DNA from: Lactobacillus sp. MRS-253-APC-2B
Lineage (GTDB): Bacteria; Bacillota; Bacilli; Lactobacillales; Lactobacillaceae
DNA: 64,000 bases
Direction: 5' to 3'
Assembly: GCF_012843675.1 (NCBI RefSeq)
Contig: NZ_JABAFO010000001.1
Location: forward strand, 1 to 64,000
Positions 17,067 to 25,320 of this stretch are shown piece after piece. Within the stretch, counting starts at the first letter, position 1; every line of letters begins with the position of its first letter. The translations under genes and the position numbers were made by a program. The notes under the pieces are model-generated. The model worked only from the letters and a program-made list of their open reading frames with translations. It was not told the origin of the DNA and searched no databases.

Positions 17067-17551
17067 ACTTCTTCAGTTTCGGTTTCTGGCAGATCAAGTA
17101 CCTCATAATGACGGTCAAACGTATGAACCGCATAGTTAACGGCCTTGAGCAATTCGCGGCGCGTTACGATACCAGTAAACTCACCATGCTCGGAAACGAC
17201 CGTCAAAAACGATTGATCAATCAGTAGGTGCAGATTTTCCTCTACGTCATATGGATTGGTAATCACTGGCGCATCGGTCTGCATCACATCTCTAACCTTC
17301 ATTGTCTGCAACTTATCCAAATTGATACGATCGGTTTCCAGCAGCTCATCGGTAATCATTGAAAGCGACAGCAAGCCACGATAATGACTCTCATTATCAA
17401 CCACAACGATCTTGGCATAGTGATCTTTGGTTAGAACCAAAAACGCATGGTACAGTGAATTGTCTTCATTGACTGTGGCAACCAGACTGGCTGGAATCAT
17501 AAATTTTTCACGTCGATCCATCAGCAGTTGACGAATCTGTTGGTTAATCAT
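17063..17551 (-). CDS. cbpB: CBS-pair protein, CbpB (cyclic-di-AMP receptor)-like
   Basis: A 162-residue protein made of two CBS motifs: MIPASLVATVNEDNSLYHAFLVL (about 18-40) and VRDVMQTDAPVITNPYDVEENL (about 88-110), ending in FTGIVTRRELLKAVN. This matches the CbpB/DarB (YkuL) single-domain receptors that bind cyclic-di-AMP or AMP and modulate Rel (family knowledge). Nucleotide binding here is inferred. Confidence 0.8.
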   Translation of the reverse strand: MINQQIRQLLMDRREKFMIPASLVATVNEDNSLYHAFLVLTKDHYAKIVVVDNESHYRGLLSLSMITDELLETDRINLDKLQTMKVRDVMQTDAPVITNPYDVEENLHLLIDQSFLTVVSEHGEFTGIVTRRELLKAVNYAVHTFDRHYEVLDLPETETEEV

Positions 17552-17633
17552 TTTAAAATCATCCCTTCATCGACCTGCTTTTATTGTAATGCTTTTAGCC
17601 GCTGAATGCGACAGGTATTCCAGATTAAGACAT

Positions 17634-18155
17634 CTATTGGCGTGAAAAGACAAAATGCAGATCGTCAACCGGCTGCAGACTACGATCATAATACTGCACG
17701 TCAAATTGATCTGCATCAACAGAAACAATCGCAAAGGTCCCGCCCAGTTTTTGATACTGTCCGCGCGGCTGGCTGATGCTGCCAGGATTTAGATAAAGAA
17801 TCCCTTGATTGCATTCAACGGCCAATTGATGCGTATGGCCATAGGCAGCAATCGTTGCTCGATTTTCCTTGGCCAAAAGCATTAAAGGCGTCAAGGTAAA
17901 ATTAACCTGATACAGATGACCATGAACGACCAGAATGCGCTCGTGATCAACAACTGCCAGCTGTGTTTTCGGATAGTTCAGTCCCCAGTCGGTATTACCG
18001 ATCACGGTCTTAAATGGCTGCATGACTGGATCGCTGGGCTCAAGATTTGAATCACCGCAATGCATCATCACATTGACTTCACCATTAAAGCGATCGGCAA
18101 TCTTTTGCAAAATATCACGGTCGCCGTGGTTGTCACTGACAAATAATGCCTTCAT
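17634..18155 (-). CDS. YfcE/YsnB-type metallophosphoesterase
   Basis: A 173-residue phosphodiesterase of the YfcE/MJ0936 family. Metal motifs: SDNHGD (7-12), MHCGDSN (31-37), VIGNTDW, VVHGH and AYGHTH. It is the last gene of the murI-rdgB-phosphoesterase operon, conserved in Bacilli (racE-ysnA-ysnB). Natural substrate unknown. Confidence 0.9.
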   Translation of the reverse strand: MKALFVSDNHGDRDILQKIADRFNGEVNVMMHCGDSNLEPSDPVMQPFKTVIGNTDWGLNYPKTQLAVVDHERILVVHGHLYQVNFTLTPLMLLAKENRATIAAYGHTHQLAVECNQGILYLNPGSISQPRGQYQKLGGTFAIVSVDADQFDVQYYDRSLQPVDDLHFVFSRQ

Positions 18156-18202
18156 GACTGTTCCTCCTCTAAAAACTTTGATGTCGCATCATCAGTCTTA
18201 AA

Positions 18203-18802
18203 CTATGCTTGCCACCATTCATTAAAATGCCTCATAAAATCTTCCAGTGCCCGACCACGGTGACTGACGGCATTTTTTTGATCACTGCTCAGCTCGGCCA
18301 TGGCACAATGCAGCTCATCAACATAAAAAAGCGGATCATAGCCAAAACCGTTTTTACCAGTCAGTTCATGGAGAATGTGGCCATTGACGCGGCCATGCGC
18401 CGTCAGTTTGGCACCATTGGGCTTGAGACCTACAATCGTTGTATGAAAATGTGCCGTTCTTTTTTCATCAGGCACCGCGACCATTTTTTCCAACAGTTTG
18501 GCATTATTGGCTGCATCGTCATGATCCTTGGCATAGCGTGCTGAATGAACTCCTGGCTCACCATTTAAAGCGTCAACAACCAATCCAGAATCATCAGCTA
18601 AAACCGGTAAGCCTAACTTTTTGACGGCAGCTTGAGCTTTGATCAATGCATTTTCTTCAAACGTTTGACCATTTTCATCAATCTCAAAAGCTGGAAAATC
18701 AGCCAGCGTTTTGACCACAATGCCTTTTGGTGCCAGCATTTCTGCATATTCACGCGCCTTACCGGGATTTTTGGTGGCAACTACAATCGTTTCCATAGCC
18801 AT
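18203..18802 (-). CDS. rdgB: XTP/dITP diphosphatase (RdgB/HAM1)
   Basis: House-cleaning nucleotide pyrophosphatase, 199 residues, hydrolysing non-canonical XTP, dITP and ITP to monophosphates. Motifs: ATKNPGKAREYAEML (substrate loop), LADDSGLVVDALNGEPGVHSARYA and FGYDPLF, then SHRGRA at the C-terminus. It starts 9 bp after murI. Confidence 0.95.
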   Translation of the reverse strand: MAMETIVVATKNPGKAREYAEMLAPKGIVVKTLADFPAFEIDENGQTFEENALIKAQAAVKKLGLPVLADDSGLVVDALNGEPGVHSARYAKDHDDAANNAKLLEKMVAVPDEKRTAHFHTTIVGLKPNGAKLTAHGRVNGHILHELTGKNGFGYDPLFYVDELHCAMAELSSDQKNAVSHRGRALEDFMRHFNEWWQA

Positions 18803-18811
18803 CTTCCTTTC

Positions 18812-19609
18812 TTACAGTTCCAAATGGGCACACGTATAGTTCTGATTGCTCAGCCACTTTTTAGCACCTGCTTTTAAGATTTCAACGTCACCGGTTGAAT
18901 AAAGCCTGCTTTGTGGCATCATTTCAGTATCATTTAACGCGTCGTGCTGAGTCAGCCACTCTTTGGCAGCATTAACTGCCTCTTTGGCTGGGTCGACCAG
19001 TACTACTTGATAACCAAGCTTTTGCTGAATCTCATCAGCCAAAAACGGAAAATGCGTACAGCCTAAAATCAGTGTTTGAATTGGCTGCTGATCAAAAATC
19101 TTCAACTGTTCGTCAACCGTTTGATAAGCCTGTTCAGTGCCGGTTTGACCATGCTCTACAATTGGAACCAATGGCTGAGCAGCTTTTTCGACTACTTGAA
19201 CGCTCCGATCCTGTCGATGCAGTTCGTGTTCATAGGCATGACTTTCAATTGTCGATGCCGTACCGATCACGCCAACTGATTGATGATGTTTTTGTTGTAA
19301 AGCACCTTTGACGCCGGGAACAATCATACCGATTACTGGAAACGGCATTTCTTTTTGCAAGGTTGGCAAAGCCGCTGCCGTTGCCGTATTGCAGGCTACG
19401 ATCATCATTTTGACGTTTTGGCGCTTAAAAAAGCAAGCGATGTTTAATGCCAGCTGGCAGACATCCTGTTGCGTGCGCGTACCATATGGAAAGTGTCCTT
19501 GATCGCCCACAAAAATAAGTTTTTCATGGGGCAGCTGCTGGTTTACGATCCGGATGACTGATAAACCGCCAAGTCCGGAATCCATAATCCCAATCGGCCT
19601 GTTATCCAT
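18812..19609 (-). CDS. murI: Glutamate racemase
   Basis: Converts L- to D-glutamate for peptidoglycan. 265 residues, with both catalytic Cys motifs: VACNTATAAALP (about residue 73) and LGCTHFPF (about 185), plus the N-terminal MDSGLGGLSV. First gene of murI-rdgB-phosphoesterase. The 240-bp gap to yslB contains AT-rich promoter-like sequence (TATAAT near 19808 for yslB) but no gene. Confidence 0.95.
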   Translation of the reverse strand: MDNRPIGIMDSGLGGLSVIRIVNQQLPHEKLIFVGDQGHFPYGTRTQQDVCQLALNIACFFKRQNVKMMIVACNTATAAALPTLQKEMPFPVIGMIVPGVKGALQQKHHQSVGVIGTASTIESHAYEHELHRQDRSVQVVEKAAQPLVPIVEHGQTGTEQAYQTVDEQLKIFDQQPIQTLILGCTHFPFLADEIQQKLGYQVVLVDPAKEAVNAAKEWLTQHDALNDTEMMPQSRLYSTGDVEILKAGAKKWLSNQNYTCAHLEL

Positions 19610-19850
19610 AATTGCAACACCTTTCTTCCAAATACTTGAAACTCCATTATCTATTTATTTGCTGGCTTTTTCAAGTTTTGCAGCGATTTCTTGTTTTCAC
19701 AACCACTAAATCAGCATCCCGCCTTGCCAGCTGAGCGACTTTCATTTTTAACCCACAATAAAATAAGTTTTTAACGATATTTAAGGAACTAACGCCTAAC
19801 TTTCTATTATAATAAAATATGATTTGCGAAAAGGAAGGATCGTATTTCTG

Positions 19851-20414
19851 ATGAGTCAAAAAACCTACGACCGTTTGATACACAGTCATCGTGGCTTGAT
19901 CGCCGGCACCATGCGTGATGTGATTTTACCAGCAATCCTTGGTAAAGAAACTGATGGCATTCTTTATTGGATTGGCAAAGACCTGGCCCGTGAATATCCG
20001 GTCGCATCAATTGAGGACCTGATTGTTTTGACCGAACAGCTGGGAATGGGAAAACTGGAGCTACGTCAGCAAAATTCAATTCAACACGTTTGGCGGCTTA
20101 GCGGCCCGATCGTTGAAGAACGCTTGGCAGTCGATAAAGAAGAAACCTCATTTTCTCTAGAAGCCGGATTTTTAGCCCAGGAATTGGAATTTCAGCTCAG
20201 TGCCGTTACCGAGGCCGAGGTAATTGAGCACAAGCATAGCTACGTTGAGATTCTAGCCCAAAATGACCCACAGTCCGATGCTGGATCTGAACGGACTGAA
20301 CTGGCAGAATTCATTGAAATTGAAAAGCCACAGCCTCAAACGGAATCTGCTTCTGAAGGCGATACCAGTAAAAATCGCCGCCTCAAGCGCAAAAACAAAA
20401 AGGCCAAAAAATAA
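19851..20414 (+). CDS. yslB: YslB family protein (DUF2507)
   Basis: A 187-residue DUF2507/YslB-like protein: TMRDVILPAILGKETDGILYWIGKDLAREYP and the EAGFLAQELEFQ segment match this family, which has a heme/4-vinyl reductase-like fold. Function unknown. C-terminal 25 residues are Lys/Arg-rich. ATG at 19851 is chosen; AAGGAAGG lies about 12 nt upstream. It is convergent with trxA, a common lactobacillar neighbour. Confidence 0.8.
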   Translation: MSQKTYDRLIHSHRGLIAGTMRDVILPAILGKETDGILYWIGKDLAREYPVASIEDLIVLTEQLGMGKLELRQQNSIQHVWRLSGPIVEERLAVDKEETSFSLEAGFLAQELEFQLSAVTEAEVIEHKHSYVEILAQNDPQSDAGSERTELAEFIEIEKPQPQTESASEGDTSKNRRLKRKNKKAKK

Positions 20415-20447
20415 AGACATCACTCGCCAAACGAGTGATGTCTTTTT
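20415..20447. terminator. Bidirectional terminator between yslB and trxA
   Basis: Stem AGACATCACTCG / CGAGTGATGTCT with 5-base loop, T-run on the plus side and A-run on the other. Confidence 0.9.
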
Positions 20448-20449
20448 GT

Positions 20450-20761
20450 TTACAGGTATTGGTTCAAAACCTGCTTGAGCTGATCAGCAGAGTGATAGCC
20501 GATCAATTGGTCAACCACCTGACCATCTTTTTTGATCATCAGCGTTGGAATACTCATGATGCGGAACTGCTGTGGCGTTGCCGGATTCTCGTCAACGTCC
20601 ATCTTATAAAAGGCAACGTTTGGCATTTGTTCAGATAATGCCTCAACTACTGGTGACTGCATACGGCAAGGACCACACCAGGTTGCCCAAAAGTCGATCA
20701 AAACGACTCCTTGCTGCGTATCCTGTTCAAACGTCTGATCAGTTGTAGTTTTAACTGCCAT
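20450..20761 (-). CDS. trxA: Thioredoxin
   Basis: Thioredoxin of 103 residues with the redox centre WATWCGPCRMQ (CGPC about 28-31) and the cis-Pro loop MSIPTLMI. Cytoplasmic dithiol reductant. The ATG at 20761 (MAVKTTTD) is preferred to the upstream codon; GGGAGCC precedes it. It follows mutS2, as in many lactobacilli, but a 130-bp gap suggests its own promoter. Confidence 0.95.
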   Translation of the reverse strand: MAVKTTTDQTFEQDTQQGVVLIDFWATWCGPCRMQSPVVEALSEQMPNVAFYKMDVDENPATPQQFRIMSIPTLMIKKDGQVVDQLIGYHSADQLKQVLNQYL

Positions 20762-20891
20762 CTTAATGGCTCCCTTCACTAATTGATGATCCTATGTTAA
20801 CAGAAGTAGATTCATTCGTCACTTATTATGCTTACTTTTTATAAGCTTTCAAATAATAATTAGCCAAAATAATTTTAACTCAATCATCTGA

Positions 20892-23270
20892 CTACTGCAG
20901 GTAGACAATCGTTGCCCCATCCCCACCTGCATTAGGCGCAGCATAGGCAAACGACTTAACGCGTGGATTACTGCGCAGATACTCCCAGGTACCCTTGCGC
21001 AATGCCCCGGTGCCCTTGCCATGAATTACCGTAACCGGCGAAAGATTATTGAGTAAGGCATGATCGATAAACTGAGCCAATTCGCTCATTGCCTGTTCGT
21101 AGCGATGACCACGCAGATCCAGCCGTGCCGAGGTATGCCGGGTCTGAACGGTCCGTACCGGTCGGCGCTTTGGCTCTCGTTCCTTTTCGGATTTGACAAG
21201 CTGCTGTTTGGAGATCTTCTCTAAGTCATTTTCATCAATTTCCATCCGTAAGATTCCCAATTGTACTTCCCATTTGTGATTGCCGCGTTTTTCCAAAAGC
21301 TCGCCTTTTTGTCCGTATGACTTGACCAAAACGGCATCGCCCTTATGCAGATCATGCTTTTGCTTGGCCTTTTTCAAAACCGAGTTGTGCTTTAAGCGCG
21401 GATTTTGATGCAGTGCATTTAAGGCGCCTTGTGCATCAATCAGCTCGTTTTCCTTGACGTTGGCACCTTGCGTAATCTCCAGCTGTCGTAAATGATGAAT
21501 GATCTTGTCAGCTTTCTTTTTAGCCTGTGAAACCTGATGATTGGCTTTGGATCGTGCATCCTCATAAAGCTTGTCACGCTGTTCTTCAAAACGAGTCAGC
21601 TTGCCGTTGAGTTCTTGTTCGATAACCTTATTTTTCTCCAGCAGTTTTTCAAGCTCCTCGCTGCGTTCACGAGCCTGCTTGCGCTGTTCAACCAAGTCAC
21701 CAATCATCTTATTGAGATCCTGACTGTCATCACTGACCAGTGACTTGGCCTCAATGATAACATCCTCACCGATTCCCAGCCGTTTAGCAATCGCAATCCC
21801 ATTTGACTGACCAGGAATGCCCAGCAATAAACGATAAGTCGGTCTAAGCGTTGTCTGATCAAACTCCATGCTGGCATTGATGGTTGCTGGCCGCTCATAG
21901 GCAAAGGCTTTTAGTTCTGGGTAGTGTGTCGTAACGACCACGTCACTGTCTAATGCAGCAAGCTTGTCTAAAATCGCCATTGCTAGGGCCGCTCCTTCTT
22001 TAGGATCGGTACCGGCACCCAGCTCGTCAAGTAGGACCAGACTGCGAGCCGTCGCCCGATCCAAGATTGCCTTGACGTTTTCCATATGACCAGAAAACGT
22101 ACTCAGGTTCTGTTCCAATGACTGTTCATCACCAATATCGGCAAAGACCTCATCATAAATGGCGATCATGCTGCCCTCAGCGGCGGGAACAAACATCCCT
22201 GACTGTCCCATCAGCTGAATCAATCCCAATGTCTTTAAGGTAATCGTCTTACCACCGGTGTTAGGACCGGTAATCACGATAGTATGGTAGCCTTGGCCCA
22301 GCTTGATATCGTTGGCAACTGCCTTTTTAGGATCAATCAATGGATGACGCGCGTACTTGAGATTCACAACCCCATCTTGACTGAGCTGTGGCAGCGTTGC
22401 CTTGGTATCGTGCGCCAGCTTGGCCTTGGCATTAACAAAGTCCAGATGTCCCAAAATCTTGGCATTGTTTTGAATGTCCAATCGATAAGGCGCCAGCATT
22501 GTTGAAAGTGCGGCTAATACTCGTCGTACTTCTTGGCGTTCTTCAATCTGTGACTGCCGCAAGCGGTTGTTGAGATCAACCGTGCTGGCCGGCTCGATGT
22601 ACAGCGTCTGACCACTGGCACTTTGGTCATGGACCACGCCCCCAAAACGGCTGCGCTCACGACTCAATACCGGCAGAACGTAGCGCTCATTGCGCACTGT
22701 GATGATTGGCTCACTAAGATATTTGGCCATTTTGCCATGCGTATATTTTTCCATCTGCTGACGAATCTCGGCCTCTGTTTTGGCAATCAGCTGGCGAATT
22801 CCATGCAGCTTGGTGGAGGCTTCATCCAATACGGCCCCGGTGTCTTGATCAATTGACTGTAGGAGACGCTTGGTGATCGAAGGGATCGTTACCAGCTCAT
22901 CGACTTCGTTAGGCAGAACCTGCAGCGTTATTTTTTCGGCATGCAGCCTTTCAAAGAAGTGCTGTACGCTCATGCTGGCTCGCAAAACCTTGGCAATCTG
23001 CGCCAGCTCAGCTCCATTCAAACTGGCTTTGATTTTCAAGCGTTTCATCTGAGGCCGAACGTCAGCCAGCTTAGGAATCGGCATACCGCCCTTTAAGCGT
23101 AGAATATCAGCCCCATCCGTTGTTTCCTGCTGCCAAGAGCGGACCGTTTCATAATCAGACTGTGGCATCAGCTCAGCCAGTTCCTTTTTGCCATCCGCTG
23201 ATACCAGATATTTTGTCAATTGATCTTTAATCCGCTGAAATTCCAGCGTTTCCAGAATCTTTTCGTTCAT
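20892..23270 (-). CDS. mutS2: Endonuclease MutS2
   Basis: MutS2 of 792 residues: MutS-type core ATPase (Walker A ITGPNTGGKTITLKTLGL near 330, signature DIGDEQSLEQNLSTFSGHM, Walker B LVLLDELGAGTDP), a long coiled-coil arm (about 510-600) and a C-terminal Smr nuclease domain (LDLRGHRYEQA, VIHGKGTGALRKG). In Gram-positives it senses collided ribosomes (RqcU) and/or limits recombination. It lies downstream of the CvpA gene. Confidence 0.96.
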   Translation of the reverse strand: MNEKILETLEFQRIKDQLTKYLVSADGKKELAELMPQSDYETVRSWQQETTDGADILRLKGGMPIPKLADVRPQMKRLKIKASLNGAELAQIAKVLRASMSVQHFFERLHAEKITLQVLPNEVDELVTIPSITKRLLQSIDQDTGAVLDEASTKLHGIRQLIAKTEAEIRQQMEKYTHGKMAKYLSEPIITVRNERYVLPVLSRERSRFGGVVHDQSASGQTLYIEPASTVDLNNRLRQSQIEERQEVRRVLAALSTMLAPYRLDIQNNAKILGHLDFVNAKAKLAHDTKATLPQLSQDGVVNLKYARHPLIDPKKAVANDIKLGQGYHTIVITGPNTGGKTITLKTLGLIQLMGQSGMFVPAAEGSMIAIYDEVFADIGDEQSLEQNLSTFSGHMENVKAILDRATARSLVLLDELGAGTDPKEGAALAMAILDKLAALDSDVVVTTHYPELKAFAYERPATINASMEFDQTTLRPTYRLLLGIPGQSNGIAIAKRLGIGEDVIIEAKSLVSDDSQDLNKMIGDLVEQRKQARERSEELEKLLEKNKVIEQELNGKLTRFEEQRDKLYEDARSKANHQVSQAKKKADKIIHHLRQLEITQGANVKENELIDAQGALNALHQNPRLKHNSVLKKAKQKHDLHKGDAVLVKSYGQKGELLEKRGNHKWEVQLGILRMEIDENDLEKISKQQLVKSEKEREPKRRPVRTVQTRHTSARLDLRGHRYEQAMSELAQFIDHALLNNLSPVTVIHGKGTGALRKGTWEYLRSNPRVKSFAYAAPNAGGDGATIVYLQ

Positions 23271-23305
23271 TTAAAACTCCTTTCAGTTTTTAAAGCTGAT
23301 CTTGT

Positions 23306-23836
23306 CTATCCCAATAGATTCAAGGCTGCCTGTGCCATAACCGGGGTGTCTTTAATCATCAGCTGAGCAATTCCTGATTGAGCAAGCTGATTTTGCCACC
23401 ATTGACTGGGAAACAGCTGAAAGATCATCAAAAACATAAAGATAATCAAATAACCGATCAAAACATCAAGTGTCCCACCTGCCAATCGATTAGCCGATCC
23501 AAGCACCGGCAGTCGATTCAGCCAGTTGAGTCTTTTTAACAGCCAGTGTCCCAAAAAAGAAATCGTACTAAAGATGATCATAAATGCCAGACCATTATAA
23601 AAAAACGTGGTGGGGTTGATACTGCCCAACAAACTGCTGCTAACCGACCCACTGCTGCTGTTCAGCTGCGGCAAGAATCCGGATAATGCTCCGCCTAAAA
23701 AACGAGCGCCCAGCTTAGCAGCCAGCCAGCCAATCAGATAGGTACACGTTGAGATCAGCATGCCCAATAAGCCACGATTGGTCCCATTGACCCAGCAGCC
23801 AATCAAAATTACTAAAATTACCGTTGTTAAAATCAT
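23306..23836 (-). CDS. CvpA family membrane protein
   Basis: A 176-residue CvpA/YshB-type protein with four hydrophobic segments (about 3-30, 55-80, 100-120 and near the C-terminus) and the family pattern NRLPVLGSANRLAGGTLDVLIGYLI. Its role in biofilm or envelope function is poorly defined. It is 35 bp upstream of mutS2, the order found in Bacilli, but no zapA precedes it here. Confidence 0.8.
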   Translation of the reverse strand: MILTTVILVILIGCWVNGTNRGLLGMLISTCTYLIGWLAAKLGARFLGGALSGFLPQLNSSSGSVSSSLLGSINPTTFFYNGLAFMIIFSTISFLGHWLLKRLNWLNRLPVLGSANRLAGGTLDVLIGYLIIFMFLMIFQLFPSQWWQNQLAQSGIAQLMIKDTPVMAQAALNLLG

Positions 23837-23881
23837 TTATTGCCTCATTTGTTTATGGCGCTAATTTATCTAATAATAAAT

Positions 23882-23922
23882 AAGACCCAGCATCCGGATA
23901 AACCGCACGCCAGGTCTTGATG
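23882..23922 (-). terminator. Terminator of the ireB-ruvX-DUF1292 operon
   Basis: Minus strand stem AAGACCTGGCGTGCGG / CCGGATGCTGGGTCTT (three G-U pairs, one mismatch) with loop TTTAT and a T-rich tail, about 45 bp after the DUF1292 stop. Confidence 0.7.
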
Positions 23923-23964
23923 ATCTTGAGCCAAACATGCTGGCTTCAGTAGTTTGGATCGGAC

Positions 23965-24282
23965 TTAGGCATTGAAATTGCCTTCATCATCAATAAACGT
24001 ATTGAGCACTTCTTGAACCATTGCCCATTCTTCATCGCTTTCGATTGGCATCAGCTGAATATCGCCGCTGTCAACACCATCCATGTCGTTGGCTGGTTCA
24101 AATGAAAAGGCCTCAATATCAACCTCTTCGGCATTTTCTTCATCCAATGGATAGAGGCAGATGTACCATTTGCCGTTTTGATCGGATTTAAAGCGCATTG
24201 CCTCTTTGTAGAGCTCTTCATTGCCCTTCTCGTCGACCAGCGTAAAGATTTCTTCGTTGTCGCGTGGTTGATTTTCGCTCAT
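23965..24282 (-). CDS. DUF1292 protein (YrzB-like)
   Basis: An acidic 105-residue DUF1292 protein (FTLVDEKGNEELYKEAMRFKSDQNGKWYICLYP is characteristic). Function unknown. Start ATG at 24282 chosen because AAAGGAGCGG lies directly upstream. Third gene of the conserved ireB-ruvX-DUF1292 operon, followed by a terminator. Confidence 0.88.
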   Translation of the reverse strand: MSENQPRDNEEIFTLVDEKGNEELYKEAMRFKSDQNGKWYICLYPLDEENAEEVDIEAFSFEPANDMDGVDSGDIQLMPIESDEEWAMVQEVLNTFIDDEGNFNA

Positions 24283-24301
24283 AAGCCGCTCCTTTAATGT
24301 T

Positions 24302-24739
24302 TTATAGTTTTTGAACCAGCTTGCCGTGTCGATCAAGGTAGTTTTGCAAAATCAAGGTGGCAGCCAGCTCGTCAATTACTTTCTTTTGTTTGCGTCTGGA
24401 GATATCCGCCTGCTCAACCAGCATTCGGTGTGCCTCAACCGTAGTCAGGCGCTCATCTTGAAAATCGATTGGCAGACCAAATTTTTCCACCAGCAGATCG
24501 CCATAATGATGTGAGGCCTCGACGCGCGGTCCTTCGGTATTATTCATGTTTTTAGGCAGACCAATTACAAAGCCGGCCACCGAGCGACTTTTAACCAACT
24601 GCGCCACTCGCTCAAGACCGAATTCGCCAGCCTCTTCATCAATCGGAATAATCTCGACCGCCTGCGCCGTCCAGCCTAATGGATCGCTTTCGGCAACGCC
24701 AACGGTTTTAGAGCCAACGTCTAGTCCAAGCAGTCTCAT
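24302..24739 (-). CDS. ruvX: Putative Holliday junction resolvase / pre-16S rRNA nuclease
   Basis: YqgF/RuvX, 145 residues with RNase H-like fold. N-terminal [17 protein letters not shown] (first catalytic Asp), [17 protein letters not shown], and the [13 protein letters not shown] and [13 protein letters not shown] acidic residues are visible. It acts in 16S rRNA 5' maturation and possibly branch resolution. It overlaps the ireB stop by 4 bp. Confidence 0.93.
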   Translation of the reverse strand: MRLLGLDVGSKTVGVAESDPLGWTAQAVEIIPIDEEAGEFGLERVAQLVKSRSVAGFVIGLPKNMNNTEGPRVEASHHYGDLLVEKFGLPIDFQDERLTTVEAHRMLVEQADISRRKQKKVIDELAATLILQNYLDRHGKLVQKL

Positions 24740-24999
24740 TTGGCATCTCCATTATGCTGCAGATAAAAGCGTACCAGTTCTTCGATGATTTCATCACGCT
24801 CATGCTCGCGAATCAGATTGCGCGCATTGTTCAAACGTGGAATATAGGCAGGATCGCCCGAAAGCAGGTAGCCAACGATCTGGTTGATTGGATTATAGCC
24901 TTTTTCCTCTAAGGCTTGGTATACGGTATTTAAGGTTTCTTTGACGTCCTTTGGCTTTTCTTTGCCAAAGTCAAAAAACATGGTCTTGTCACTTGCCAT
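24736..24999 (-). CDS. ireB: IreB family regulatory phosphoprotein
   Basis: An 87-residue IreB/DUF965 protein ([33 protein letters not shown] is near invariant). In Enterococcus it is phosphorylated by the PASTA kinase IreK on Thr and tunes cephalosporin resistance. The N-terminal DKTMFF carries the candidate Thr. First gene of its operon. Confidence 0.93.
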   Translation of the reverse strand: MASDKTMFFDFGKEKPKDVKETLNTVYQALEEKGYNPINQIVGYLLSGDPAYIPRLNNARNLIREHERDEIIEELVRFYLQHNGDAK

Positions 25000-25120
25000 C
25001 TTTTCACCCCCGACCTTTCTTTATCAATACTTAATTCTACTATACCACTTAACAAATCACAATCAGCAAGCTTTTCCTTAACCAGACCTTAATCTGCCAA
25101 ACTTGCCCGACAAATTCAAT

Positions 25121-25260
25121 AAAAAAAGAGTGAGAAAAAACTCCGAAAATCAGCTTGCGACCGATCTTCGGAGTCTGTCTTCGAACCTCCGCAAGGCTGG
25201 CTAGGTCGGTCAAATGCTGATTTATCAGTGTTTGAACTGCCAGCCAGCTACTGCGCTGAG
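25121..25260 (-). repeat. Structured two-hairpin intergenic element / terminator of alaS
   Basis: Minus strand: a long hairpin at 25195-25245 with nested helices GGCTGGC/GCCAGCC, TCAAA/TTTGA and CTGAT/ATCAG, then a second at 25141-25173 (CTCCGAA/TTCGGAG) followed by T runs at 25134-25140 and 25121-25128. It contains an open frame of about 71 codons, but its sequence is explained by base pairing. Probably an interspersed repeat acting as alaS terminator, or a small RNA. Confidence 0.6.
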
Positions 25261-25320
25261 GCATTGTTATCTATACGTAGTTAAGAGGTTGAGTTAATTC
25301 CCAGTCTCCTCTGATTTTGA

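Noticed and set aside
23840-23920. 25-codon open stretch reading VWLKIIKTWRAVYPDAGSYL between DUF1292 and cvpA
   Set aside because: No start codon, and the DNA is accounted for by the terminator stem.
25049-25264. 71-codon open frame between alaS and ireB
   Set aside because: Sequence is explained by two strong hairpins and a terminator; no RBS. Treated as a repeat/RNA element.
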